From assembly GCF_034555935.1 (NCBI RefSeq), contig NZ_JAYDCJ010000003.1:868001-932000 (forward strand): a stretch of DNA of 64,000 nucleotides, in the 5' to 3' direction. Of the stretch, positions 44,939 through 53,821 are shown piece by piece; the first letter of the stretch is position 1, and each line of letters starts with the position of its first letter. Source of the DNA: Marinobacter qingdaonensis. Lineage in GTDB: Bacteria; Pseudomonadota; Gammaproteobacteria; Pseudomonadales; Oleiphilaceae. The notes below the pieces were generated by a model. The model saw only the letters and a list, made by a program, of their open reading frames with translations, was not told the DNA's origin and ran no database searches. The translations under genes and the position numbers were made by a program.

Positions 44939-47761
44939 TTATGCGTATGGAAGCTTGAGCCAGAATTCGGAGCCCTGGCCCTCGACCGAGTCGAACCCGA
45001 CATCCCCGCCCATCTGGGTCATGATCTCGCGGGTGATGGCCAAACCCAGGCCCGTGCCGCGGCGGCCTCGGGTGTCGGAGCTGTCGGCCTGGGCAAACTT
45101 CTCGAATATGCGTGAGCGGAAGATTTGCGGAATGCCCGGGCCCCGATCCTTCACGCGGATTTCCAGATGGTCGGTTTTGGGCGACGCCGTCACCGTGACC
45201 TCGCTCCCTTTGGGCGAGAATTTGATGGCGTTGGAGAGCAGGTTGGTCAGCGCCTGCTCCAGCCGTTGTGCGTCCACCACCACCTGGTGCTGGCAGTCCG
45301 GATCCCGGAATTGCACGTTGATGTGCTGGTCCAGGGCGTAGGTACGCAGGCGGTGGATGGTGTCTTCCACCAGCGGACCCACGGTCTCGGGCTGGAGATT
45401 CATGACCATGTTGCCGGACACCAGTTTTTCCATGTCCAGCAGGTCGTTGATCAGCAGCTTGAGCTGTTCGCTGTTGCGAGCCGCGATGGAAATCATCCGA
45501 TCCACCTGGTCCGACAGCGGGCCCAGCGCGCCCCCGGCCACCAGACCCAGGGAGCCGGCCAGGGAGGTCAGCGGCGTGCGCAATTCGTGGCTTACCGTGG
45601 AGATGAACTCGTTCTTCATCCGGTCCACCTTCTTGCGCTCGGAAATGTCCTCGATCAGCGACCACACCAGCGCCCGGCCGGAGGAGTTGGTGATGCGCAT
45701 GCCCTGGGTGACCGCCGGGTAGGTGGTACCGTCACGGCGCAGGATCTCATGCTCGTAAGGGCCAAAACGACCGGTTTTTTTCAGGTCGGAGAGTATCTGG
45801 GCGCGGACCTGCTCGGTGGCGTCGCCAAACAGCAGGTTGACGTTGGACGCCATCATTTCCTCCCGGGTAAAGCCCATGGGTTCGAGCAGCGCCTCGTTTA
45901 CGTCGAGGAATTCCCCGGTGTAGTAGTCGTTCAGGGCGATGCCAATGGGAGAAAGTTCGAACATCCGGCGCAGCTGGTCCTCGCTTTCCTGCAGCGCCAG
46001 CTGGATCTGTTTCTTGTCGTCGATGTCGACGATGTAGCCGTGCCACATGGTGCTGTGGTCGGCGAGCGGCTCCGGGGTTGCCCGGCCCTCGATCCAGCGC
46101 CAGTGGTCGTCCCGCCGAACCCGGTATTGATGCTGCCACCCGGTGAGGTCGCGGGCCGAATGCTGAATGCTGTCGATCACCGCGTTCAGGTCGTCGGGAT
46201 GGATGCGTTCGAAGCACACCGAGGCGTCTTTCTCCACGTCTTCGCTGTTGACCTGGAAGATATCCCGAATGCCGGGGCTGGAAAAGGGGAAGGCCGACGA
46301 GCCGTCCGGCCAGAGCCGGTACTGGTACAGCATGCCGGGGGTCTGTTCGACCAGCTTCTTCAGGGTCTGCACGCTGACCTGGCGTTCCAGCACACCCGCG
46401 ATCCAGCGCGCCAGCAGCGTGACGAATTTGACCTCGGTATCGGAGAAGCCGTCCGGCCGGGGGCTTGGCGAGGAAAAGTTCAGGGTACCGAAGAGCTTGT
46501 CCTGCACGTAGATGGGCGCCGCCACATAGCTCTCCAGACCAAACTGGTCGTAGCAGGGCCGGTCGCAGTACTGGGAGCGGGCCATGTGGCTGATGGAAAG
46601 GCTCTCGTCCCGGGTGACCGTGATCGCGCAGTAGGTGTCGGCCAGGTCGAAGGTGAGCCCCCGGGACAGCCCAGAGTCCGGGGGCGCGTCGAACCAGCGT
46701 ACGGTGTACACATTGCTGGTGATTTCACTGACGATGGCCAGGGGCAGGTCCAGGTACTCGGCCCCCAGGCGCAGCGCCCGGGTGATTCGAACGTCGTCGT
46801 CGGTTTCCGGGTCGATGGCCAGGTCGTTCAGGATGCTGAGCGCCGTGTTCTGTTGCTGCATGCGTTCCAGATTCGCCATTTCCGCGGTGATGTCGGCGTG
46901 GGTACCGTACATCAACAGCGGTCGGCCGTCGTCGGTCCACTCGAACACCTTGCCCCGGTCATGCACCCAGACCCAGTGGCCGTCCTTGTGCTGCATCCGG
47001 CAGCGATAGTCGTACTCATCCAGCTCGCCGGCAAAGTGGGCGTTCAGCAACCGCTCGGACTCCACCAGATCCTCGGGATGGGCGAGGTTAAGCCAGGTCT
47101 GGATGTTGACCGGCTCCAGCTCTTCAAGTTGATAGCCGCAGATATTCGCCCAGCGTTCATTGAACACCGTTTCACCGGTTTGCACGTTCCACTCCCAGGT
47201 ACCCACCCGAGTACCCTCAATCACCGAGCGGGCCCGGCGTTCACTCTGCTTGAGATCGGAGTAGAAGGCGGAGGTGGCCTGAAGCCGGATTTCCCGTTCA
47301 ACGCAATCGGCCAGATCTCGTAGCAGAGCTTCGTCTTCGTAGCTGAATTTCCTCGGACTGCGGTCAATCAGGCACAGGGTGCCAAGCCGGAAGCCGTCCA
47401 TGTCGTGCAGTGGCGCGCCAGCGTAGAAACGGATGAAAGGCGCCTCTGTGACCAACGGATTATCGCTGAATCGATCGTCGTTCAGCGCGTCTTCGATGAC
47501 AAACGTGTCCGAGTGCAGGATGGCGTGCCCGCAGAAGGAAATATCCCTTGGGGTTTCTGGCGTCGTCAATCCCTGACAGGATTTGAACCACTGCCGGTTA
47601 TGGTCCACCAAAGTGACCAGGGCAATGGGCACCCGAAAAATGCGGCAGGCCATGCGGGTGTATCGGTCGAAGCGTTCTTCCGGGACGGTATCAAGCAGGG
47701 CCGAGCGATTCAGCGCCGCCAGGCGCTCCTGTTCATTGCGAGGCAATTCTGGCGCTTTCAT
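44939..47761 (-). CDS. Soluble multi-sensor histidine kinase (GAF-PAS-GAF-PAS-PAS)
   Basis: 940 residues, no membrane helix. Domains in order: GAF (about 15-160; IALVTLVDHNRQWFKSCQGL), PAS with PAC (about 180-300; GTWEWNVQTGETVFNERWANICGY), GAF (about 310-455), PAS (about 465-590; PGMLYQYRLWPDGSSAF), PAS (about 600-715; PIGIALNDYYTGEFLDVNEALLEPMGF), HisKA (FISTVSHELRTPLTSLAGSLGLV) and ATPase (NLLSNAIKFSP, DRGPGIP, GTGLGLAI). The long sensor suggests several cytoplasmic inputs such as redox or small ligands, not identifiable here. Its start overlaps the end of the next upstream kinase gene by 29 bases. Confidence 0.93.
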   Translation of the reverse strand: MKAPELPRNEQERLAALNRSALLDTVPEERFDRYTRMACRIFRVPIALVTLVDHNRQWFKSCQGLTTPETPRDISFCGHAILHSDTFVIEDALNDDRFSDNPLVTEAPFIRFYAGAPLHDMDGFRLGTLCLIDRSPRKFSYEDEALLRDLADCVEREIRLQATSAFYSDLKQSERRARSVIEGTRVGTWEWNVQTGETVFNERWANICGYQLEELEPVNIQTWLNLAHPEDLVESERLLNAHFAGELDEYDYRCRMQHKDGHWVWVHDRGKVFEWTDDGRPLLMYGTHADITAEMANLERMQQQNTALSILNDLAIDPETDDDVRITRALRLGAEYLDLPLAIVSEITSNVYTVRWFDAPPDSGLSRGLTFDLADTYCAITVTRDESLSISHMARSQYCDRPCYDQFGLESYVAAPIYVQDKLFGTLNFSSPSPRPDGFSDTEVKFVTLLARWIAGVLERQVSVQTLKKLVEQTPGMLYQYRLWPDGSSAFPFSSPGIRDIFQVNSEDVEKDASVCFERIHPDDLNAVIDSIQHSARDLTGWQHQYRVRRDDHWRWIEGRATPEPLADHSTMWHGYIVDIDDKKQIQLALQESEDQLRRMFELSPIGIALNDYYTGEFLDVNEALLEPMGFTREEMMASNVNLLFGDATEQVRAQILSDLKKTGRFGPYEHEILRRDGTTYPAVTQGMRITNSSGRALVWSLIEDISERKKVDRMKNEFISTVSHELRTPLTSLAGSLGLVAGGALGPLSDQVDRMISIAARNSEQLKLLINDLLDMEKLVSGNMVMNLQPETVGPLVEDTIHRLRTYALDQHINVQFRDPDCQHQVVVDAQRLEQALTNLLSNAIKFSPKGSEVTVTASPKTDHLEIRVKDRGPGIPQIFRSRIFEKFAQADSSDTRGRRGTGLGLAITREIMTQMGGDVGFDSVEGQGSEFWLKLPYA

Positions 47762-49607
47762 GGTCCGCTAGACTCTCGTGTTCGGTTGACGGAAGTTCAA
47801 TCCAGAAATGGGCACCCTGCTTGTACTCGTAGCCAATGTGGCCATGCATCAGCAGCGTCAGTTCCCGACAGATCGAGAGGCCCAGGCCGGTGCCTTTGAT
47901 TGATCGCGTGGTGCCGGCCTCGGCCTGGGAGAAGCGTTCGAACAGGTACGGCACGAACGATTTGGGAACGCCATCGCCCTGGTCGCGAACACTGATTCTG
48001 ATGAATCCTTCGTCACCCGACGTAGCAGCCAGGGTGACGGTTCCACCGGAAGGAGAGAACTTGACGGCATTGCTGATGAAATTGTCGAGGATTTGTCGCA
48101 GCCGGTGATCATCGGCGACCACCGTCGCCTTGGGCGGGCAGACGCTTTCCAGGGTGACCTCATGCTCGTCGGCCAGGGTTTGATTGCCGTCAATGGCCGA
48201 CTCGAAGATGGGCGCCAGGCGCTGGGGTTCGAGCGATACGTTCATTTGCCCCGCCGCCAGTTTGTTGAAATCCAGTAGGTCGGAAATCAACAGCTGGAGC
48301 CGCTCGCCGTTACGCAGGGCCAGGCGGTTCATCTCCAGGGCTTTCTCCGGCAACGCACCCGCGACACCGGAATTGACCAGCCGAAGTGCGCCATTCAGGG
48401 AGGTCAACGGCGTGCGCAGCTCGTGACTAACATTGGAGACGAATTGCTCCTTCATCTGGCTGATGGCCTCGCGTTCGTCCATAAGCCGGTTGAAGGCGTG
48501 GGCCAGGTTTCGTACCTCCCTCGGGCCTGCGGGGTCCAGACGGCCAAATTCCGTTGGGTTCTGCACCATCCGACGAATCTTGCGAGTCATCCGTTCCAGG
48601 GGCATGGTGGCGTTTCGGCTCAGCAGGAAGCTGATCCCACCGATGACCACGGCAATCAAGGAGCTGATGCCCAGGAAGCGGAGGAAGGATTGCCAGGCCG
48701 GTGCCGTGGCCCGCTCGTAAGGTACGGCACGGAAAAACATCCAGCCCAGGCGCTGCAGACGGTTGGTGGCGAAGATCCAGTCCTCGCCATCGGGGGCTTG
48801 GGTGATTCCGAAGCCAAGGGCAGACAGCGCCGCATCCACAAACGGGTCTACCCCTGGTGCGGGCAGTTCCTGTATCTGGTTACTGGGTGCCGGGCCGCCC
48901 TCAATGTACAGTGAGTTGGCCACGTCGATGACTTTGAAGGTGGCGCCGTCTTTGGCAATCTCTCGTAGCATGTTTTCGGGAATGATGCTGGTTTTGCCCA
49001 GGTTAATGGTGCCGCCCAGGAATCCGAGTATGTCACCACCATCTGAGAGAATTGGCCCTACAAAGGACAGCAGGGGAACTCCGGTCGTCCGCCCCATAAC
49101 GGGTTGGCTGATGACCGGTTCTCCGGTTTCCAGCGCCCGTTGGAAGTGGGCACGATCCGCGTAGTTGGTACCGATTCGATTCGGAACAAAGGTATCTTCG
49201 ACTATCGCCGTCGCTTTCTCATCGAAGACCAATACGCCGTCAGGAAACAGCGACCTAAGCAGTTTCTGCCGGTCTAACTGAACCGCCAGCTGGTCCGCTG
49301 GAAGGAGCTGATCACCGTCGGTTAGGGTGGCAGCAGACTCGGCCAGGACATCAAGTTTCAGCTGCAGGCGCTGGTCGACCTCCTCTGAAATACGCCGGGT
49401 TTCGAAGAGTTGCTGGTCGGTGAGGATGGTTTCGAAATCTTCGACCAGGGCGCCGTAGGCAATCAAGAGCACGGATCCAACGGTGGTGAAGGTCCCAAGC
49501 AGAATGATGAGGGTGATGCGGGTTCCGAGCGAAAATGAACGCAAACCGACTTCCTTCTGGTACTTTGTTGAAATTCTTGCTTTGATGTCAGTCAGAGTCT
49601 GGCACAT
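47733..49607 (-). CDS. Sensor histidine kinase with periplasmic double-Cache-like domain and HAMP
   Basis: 624 residues from ATG 49607. An internal TTG 13-20 codons on, with AAGGAAG ahead, is an alternative; an upstream extension is unlikely because it would run into the divergent gene. Membrane helix (ITLIILLGTFTTVGSVLLIAYGAL), periplasmic Cache-like sensor of about 280 residues (NYADRAHFQRALETGEPVISQPVMGRTTGVPLLSFVGPIL is typical), second helix, HAMP (MPLERMTRKIRRMVQNP), HisKA (FVSNVSHELRTPLTSLNGALRL) and ATPase (NFISNAVKFSPSGG, DQGDGVP, GTGLGLSI). First gene of a likely three-kinase operon. Its start is 32 bases from the start of the divergent cyclase. Confidence 0.9.
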   Translation of the reverse strand: MCQTLTDIKARISTKYQKEVGLRSFSLGTRITLIILLGTFTTVGSVLLIAYGALVEDFETILTDQQLFETRRISEEVDQRLQLKLDVLAESAATLTDGDQLLPADQLAVQLDRQKLLRSLFPDGVLVFDEKATAIVEDTFVPNRIGTNYADRAHFQRALETGEPVISQPVMGRTTGVPLLSFVGPILSDGGDILGFLGGTINLGKTSIIPENMLREIAKDGATFKVIDVANSLYIEGGPAPSNQIQELPAPGVDPFVDAALSALGFGITQAPDGEDWIFATNRLQRLGWMFFRAVPYERATAPAWQSFLRFLGISSLIAVVIGGISFLLSRNATMPLERMTRKIRRMVQNPTEFGRLDPAGPREVRNLAHAFNRLMDEREAISQMKEQFVSNVSHELRTPLTSLNGALRLVNSGVAGALPEKALEMNRLALRNGERLQLLISDLLDFNKLAAGQMNVSLEPQRLAPIFESAIDGNQTLADEHEVTLESVCPPKATVVADDHRLRQILDNFISNAVKFSPSGGTVTLAATSGDEGFIRISVRDQGDGVPKSFVPYLFERFSQAEAGTTRSIKGTGLGLSICRELTLLMHGHIGYEYKQGAHFWIELPSTEHESLADHESARIASQ

Positions 49608-49639
49608 TCCAATAGTGGAGCAGATTACACTGAAGGGCC

Positions 49640-51328
49640 ATGTCTGATAACAAAAATTCTGAAGTTGCACGGAAGCTGGAACTTCTCAAGCTGCGGTTCA
49701 AGGAAAAAGCAACCCAGGATATTGCCCTCCTCGAGGATGTCGTCGACCGGTTCAACTCGGGTCGTCTGCGCGCCGACGACATCTCCACGGTGTACCACTC
49801 GCTGCATCGCCTCGCCGGTTCCGCCGGCACCTTCGGTTACGGCGCCCTGGGCGAAGAAGCCCGCTCCCTGGAGAATCTGATCAAGCCGCTGGCGGCCATG
49901 GGGGAAGATCAACTCAATGACACCCTGGTGGTCGAGCGGATTCGGGCTCGCCTCGATCAGGTCCTGATCGCCCGGGTTGCCCGCCTGTCCCAGCTCCTGT
50001 CTCTGGAAGCCGCCGCCGCAGACCGGGTCCAGCCCGTGGAGACTCGGGTCACCCGGGAGCAGGCCGACGACACCGAAATTCTGATTGTAGACCCGGACCT
50101 GGACTGGGCCAGGGGCCTCGCCCGCAACCTGGAGTCCCACGGTCTGTCGGCCGATGTCTTCTCCAGTCTGAAAGCGGCGATCGAGCACGGGTTGGACAAG
50201 GTCTCGGGCCTGGTGGTCCGTGATTCGCTGATGCTCGGCGAGGGGCATTTGTTGCACTCGCTGCCGGTCCGGCCACCGTTGATCAGCATTGGGGCCGAAG
50301 ATTCCTTTGATGCGCGCTACCGATTGGCCGAGCGCGGCGTGGACGGTTTCCTGAGTGAGCCCCTGGACATCCCAGTGCTGGCCGACTACCTCGAACGCCT
50401 GATCATGGAGCGAGCCGAGGGCGCCGCCGGCCGTGTGATGATTGTCGACGACGATCCCGAGCTGCTGGAACATTACGGCCTGGTCCTGGAAGAGAGTGGC
50501 CTGGAGGTTCGTCGGGTCAACAACCCCGCCATCATTCTCAGCGTGCTGTCGGAGTTCCGGCCGGATATTGTCCTGATGGATGTTCAGATGGGCGCGCACA
50601 GCGGCCCCAACCTGGCGCGCATGCTGCGCTACGATCCGGAATGGCTGGGGCTTCCTATCATTTTCCTGTCCTCGGAAGAAGATCGCGAATTCCAGGTGGA
50701 TGCCCTGGCCGAGGGCGGCGATGACTTCCTGACCAAGCCCATTTCCGATTCCCTGCTGCTGCGGGCGGTGACGGTGCGGTGCTATCGCGCCCGACAACTG
50801 GACAAGCTGGTGTCCCGGGACAGCCTGACCGGCCTGCTCAAGCACTCGGTGATCAAATCGGAAGTTGGCAAGGAACTGGCCCGCTGCCAGCGCCTGGGCC
50901 AGCAATCGGTGGTGGCGATGCTGGATCTGGACCATTTCAAGCAGGTCAACGATTGCTACGGCCATCGTACCGGTGATCTGGTGATCAAGGGCCTGGCCCA
51001 CCTGCTGCGTCATCGGTTGCGAAAATCCGATGTGATTGGCCGCTACGGTGGCGAAGAATTCATGGTCGCCCTGCCGGACTGTTCGGTTGAGCAGGCCCGC
51101 GTGGTGTTCCAGTCGGTGTGTGACCTGATGTCGAGAATCAGCTTCACCGGAGGCAACAAGGAATTTCATGTCACCCTGAGTGTGGGGATTGCTCCACTTG
51201 AGGATTACGTGTCCGTCGACGACGCCATCGAAGCGGCGGATAAGGCGTTATACTCGCGGAAGCTGTCAGGGCGTAACGGTGTCACAGCAACGTCGGATGA
51301 ATCGCAATCGGGGAAGGTGGGTAACTGA
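49640..51328 (+). CDS. Hpt-REC-REC-GGDEF protein (phosphorelay diguanylate cyclase)
   Basis: 562 residues. N-terminal histidine phosphotransfer domain with the phosphorylatable His in YHSLHRLAGSAGTFGYG (about 55-70). First receiver about 135-255 is degenerate: Asp is kept in VVRDSLMLG but the conserved Lys is Glu (FLSEPLD). Second receiver about 270-385 is complete (IVDDDPELL, LMDVQMGAHSG, FLSSEED, LTKPI). C-terminal GGDEF domain with GGEEF and RxxD (RKSD) five residues before it. An unusual all-in-one relay feeding cyclic-di-GMP synthesis. Divergent from the three kinases and followed after 2 bases by the REC-HDOD gene. Confidence 0.92.
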   Translation: MSDNKNSEVARKLELLKLRFKEKATQDIALLEDVVDRFNSGRLRADDISTVYHSLHRLAGSAGTFGYGALGEEARSLENLIKPLAAMGEDQLNDTLVVERIRARLDQVLIARVARLSQLLSLEAAAADRVQPVETRVTREQADDTEILIVDPDLDWARGLARNLESHGLSADVFSSLKAAIEHGLDKVSGLVVRDSLMLGEGHLLHSLPVRPPLISIGAEDSFDARYRLAERGVDGFLSEPLDIPVLADYLERLIMERAEGAAGRVMIVDDDPELLEHYGLVLEESGLEVRRVNNPAIILSVLSEFRPDIVLMDVQMGAHSGPNLARMLRYDPEWLGLPIIFLSSEEDREFQVDALAEGGDDFLTKPISDSLLLRAVTVRCYRARQLDKLVSRDSLTGLLKHSVIKSEVGKELARCQRLGQQSVVAMLDLDHFKQVNDCYGHRTGDLVIKGLAHLLRHRLRKSDVIGRYGGEEFMVALPDCSVEQARVVFQSVCDLMSRISFTGGNKEFHVTLSVGIAPLEDYVSVDDAIEAADKALYSRKLSGRNGVTATSDESQSGKVGN

Positions 51329-51330
51329 GA

Positions 51331-52572
51331 ATGGATGCTCTGATCATCGATGATGATGACCTGATGGCCGATCTGCTGGAAACGGTGGTGGCGGGCCTTC
51401 ATCCGGACATGCAGGTGGCCAAGGCCTCGGGCTATCAGGAAGCCATGGCGGCCTGGAAGCGGAAACCGGCGGACCTGCTGATCGTCGACTGGAACCTGCC
51501 GGACGGTTCCGGACTGGAGATCATCCGCCAGGTTCGTGCCATCAACAAGACGGTCACCATCGTGATGATCACCGGTCGCGCCGATCGGGACTCCATTCTC
51601 AAAGCTGCCCATTACCACATCAGTGGTTACATCAGTAAACCCTTCAAAGTGGACATGCTGCACGATCGCTTATTGGCGGTGCTGGACAAGGTAGCGCCAG
51701 AGGCCCAAGCGGAGCCGCCGCCGGCGTTGGAAAGCCTGCTGGCCGAAGGCCTGGATACGGTCATCCAGTTGCCAGCCAGAACCGATGCCGCCAGTGTGCT
51801 GGAACTGATGGCCCGTGCAGAAAGTCTCTCGGCCGCGCATCTGGCGGAGCGTTGGCAGACCGACGCGGCCCTGTGTTCGCGCCTGCTGGATGTGGCCAAC
51901 CGGGCGTCGTTTCGGAAAACGGGCAAGCCGGTCAGCACCATCCGGGATGCCATCTCCACCATGGGCGTGCCGATGGCGCTCAACCAGGCTCTGGGCCTGG
52001 CCATGGATGTCGGCGCGACACTGTCCCATGACTTGCTGAAAACCCCAGCTATCCAGTATCAGCAGCAGGCGGAAAAGGTGGCTCGGGAGGCTCAGCGCGT
52101 CGCCCTGGCCCTGGGCAAGCGTTCCACCGAGTTCTTTACAGCGGGCCTGCTGAGCCGAGTGGGGGAACTGGCGGTTTTGAAGGTCATGGACCATTTCCTG
52201 AGACGAGGTGGTGAACTGACCGAAGACGAGGTGCATGATGCCCTGCGTGACTGGGCCCAGCCCTATGGCAACCGGCTCAAGGTGCAATGGCTGATGCCCC
52301 TGGAATTGCGCCAGCTGATCGGCGCGGTGCATTTCCTGACCCGGGAAAACGTGACCCAGGAGCGGGTAATCATGCGGGTGGCGGCGCTGATGACCAGCGA
52401 CGACGCCCCGGAAGCGGAAATTGGCCGGCTGCTGCGGCATCTGGGCCTGGAAAACTGGAACAAGAAAGCGGCCGGGCCGACACCGGACGAAGTGGAATCT
52501 GAAAAACCGGCGCCCGATGGCGCGGAACCGGCCGGTCCGGAACAAGACGGGGAGAAGCGTTCGGATGACTGA
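51331..52572 (+). CDS. Response regulator with HDOD domain
   Basis: 413 residues. Receiver about 1-118 (IIDDDDLMAD; LLIVDWNLPDGSG; MITGRAD; ISKPF). Then an HDOD domain about 140-360 (VIQLPARTDAASVLELM; DAALCSRLLDVANRASF; VSTIRDAISTMGVPMALNQAL), a helical fold related to HD but lacking its metal ligands, used in signalling. The C-terminal tail of about 40 residues is acidic and proline-rich. It sits 2 bases after the Hpt-cyclase gene and overlaps the next receiver gene by 8 bases, so the three make one operon. Confidence 0.92.
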   Translation: MDALIIDDDDLMADLLETVVAGLHPDMQVAKASGYQEAMAAWKRKPADLLIVDWNLPDGSGLEIIRQVRAINKTVTIVMITGRADRDSILKAAHYHISGYISKPFKVDMLHDRLLAVLDKVAPEAQAEPPPALESLLAEGLDTVIQLPARTDAASVLELMARAESLSAAHLAERWQTDAALCSRLLDVANRASFRKTGKPVSTIRDAISTMGVPMALNQALGLAMDVGATLSHDLLKTPAIQYQQQAEKVAREAQRVALALGKRSTEFFTAGLLSRVGELAVLKVMDHFLRRGGELTEDEVHDALRDWAQPYGNRLKVQWLMPLELRQLIGAVHFLTRENVTQERVIMRVAALMTSDDAPEAEIGRLLRHLGLENWNKKAAGPTPDEVESEKPAPDGAEPAGPEQDGEKRSDD

Positions 52573-52969
52573 AGCAGGCATCGAATTAGAAAGAATCATG
52601 TTGGTCGAGGACGAGGAGGACATCCGCGCCGTGGCCGAGTTGGCGCTCGAGGCGGTGGGTGGCTTCACCCTCACCACCTGCGAGTCCGGGCAGAAGGCCT
52701 TGGAAACCATTTCAGAGTTTGACCCCCAGTTGATCGTGCTGGACGTCATGATGCCGGGAATGGATGGCCCTTCCACCCTGAAAGCCATTCGCCGGCATCC
52801 GGACTTCTCCGATACCCCGGCCATTTTCATGACCGCGAAAGTGCAGCCGGACGAAGTCGACGGCTATCTGTCCCAGGGCGCTGTGGCAGTCATCCCCAAG
52901 CCGTTTGATCCCATGGCGCTGTCGGACCGGATCCGGGAAATCTGGGACAACCTCGACCAGGAGGGATAG
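52565..52969 (+). CDS. Single-domain response regulator
   Basis: 134 residues from ATG 52565, overlapping the HDOD gene by 8 bases. A CheY-type receiver: MLVEDEEDIR, phosphoacceptor in LIVLDVMMPGMDGP, switch FMTAKVQP, Lys in VIPKPFDP. No output domain. It may receive phosphate from one of the divergent kinases and return it to the Hpt domain of the first gene; this is inference from the operon content. Confidence 0.93.
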   Translation: MTEAGIELERIMLVEDEEDIRAVAELALEAVGGFTLTTCESGQKALETISEFDPQLIVLDVMMPGMDGPSTLKAIRRHPDFSDTPAIFMTAKVQPDEVDGYLSQGAVAVIPKPFDPMALSDRIREIWDNLDQEG

Positions 52970-53070
52970 GTCGGCGAATGTCGTCGATCTGCCGGCTCAG
53001 GCTGGTGCCCCGGCCAACGATTCGGTTAACCTGTGGCCTTGGATTCAACTGGTAACATCGAGGCCCCACC

Positions 53071-53391
53071 ATGTCGTCTGACCCCTCCCGGGATGAGCTC
53101 AAAGCAAAGCTGAATCTGGAAACTTCCCGCATTCACTGGCACGACCTGCAAACCTATTTTGCCCGTGGTCAGGTGGTTCGGGTGGCCCCGGAGCTCGACT
53201 TGCTGGAGGTGGCGACGGAGCTGGCGGCGGACAACAAGTCGCGGTTCGAGGCCTGGATGACTGCCGGCAAGGTCGGGGAGATCCCGGCCGATCTGGCCCA
53301 GGCCTGGTACGACAGCAACACCGAACTCTGGGCGGTGGTGATCGCGCCCTGGGTGCTGGTGCAGGACCGCTCCAACCATGTCCTGCAGTGA
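53071..53391 (+). CDS. DUF2288 family protein
   Basis: 106 residues. KLNLETSRIHWHDLQTYFARGQVVRVAPELDLLEVATELAADN and AWYDSNTELWAVVIAPWVLVQ are the DUF2288 signature. Small cytoplasmic protein of unknown function found throughout gammaproteobacteria. Followed after 18 bases by another small gene on the same strand. Confidence 0.88.
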   Translation: MSSDPSRDELKAKLNLETSRIHWHDLQTYFARGQVVRVAPELDLLEVATELAADNKSRFEAWMTAGKVGEIPADLAQAWYDSNTELWAVVIAPWVLVQDRSNHVLQ

Positions 53392-53409
53392 TGGCGCGGT
53401 GAACCGGCC

Positions 53410-53778
53410 ATGAAGCTGCATTACTTTCACGGTCGCAGCGCCCTGAAAGCCCTGGTGATGGTGCGCGAGCAACATCGCCTTGAGCTGTTCATCAAGCCGG
53501 TCGCCGGTGCCTGGGTGTTGGTGGCGTTGGCGGGACCCAACCAGGGTCAGCCCGAACGCCAGCACTGCCAGGGGCCCTGGACGACCCAGAGCCGGGCCGA
53601 GTCTGCGCTTCGGGCCACCGCAGGTGCCCTGATGGGCGAGGGCTTCGAGCCCCGGCCCGAGGACTATGTGGTCTGGTCCGTGACCGCCCAGCGCCTGGCC
53701 CGCACCCTCAGTTTTGACCCGAACCAGCGTACCCCGAACACCACACTGGACCCAGACCAGTTCGAACCGATCGGCTGA
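53410..53778 (+). CDS. Conserved hypothetical cytoplasmic protein
   Basis: 122 residues, not assigned to a family with confidence. No signal or membrane segment. A single mixed alpha/beta domain is suggested (LHYFHGRSALKALVMVREQHRLELFIKPVAGAWVLVALAG, then RAESALRATAGALMGEGFEP). One cysteine only. It sits 18 bases after the DUF2288 gene and 43 bases before the LysO-like gene on the same strand, so it is probably part of the same transcript. Confidence 0.75.
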   Translation: MKLHYFHGRSALKALVMVREQHRLELFIKPVAGAWVLVALAGPNQGQPERQHCQGPWTTQSRAESALRATAGALMGEGFEPRPEDYVVWSVTAQRLARTLSFDPNQRTPNTTLDPDQFEPIG

Positions 53779-53821
53779 TCGGCCCCTTTCCCCGTACCCC
53801 ACTTTGCTTGTTGAGGAGTCT

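Noticed and set aside
45125-47323. 732-codon plus-strand frame
   Set aside because: Antisense to the multi-sensor histidine kinase; composition is the usual His/Gly/Val-rich shadow of a GC-rich gene.
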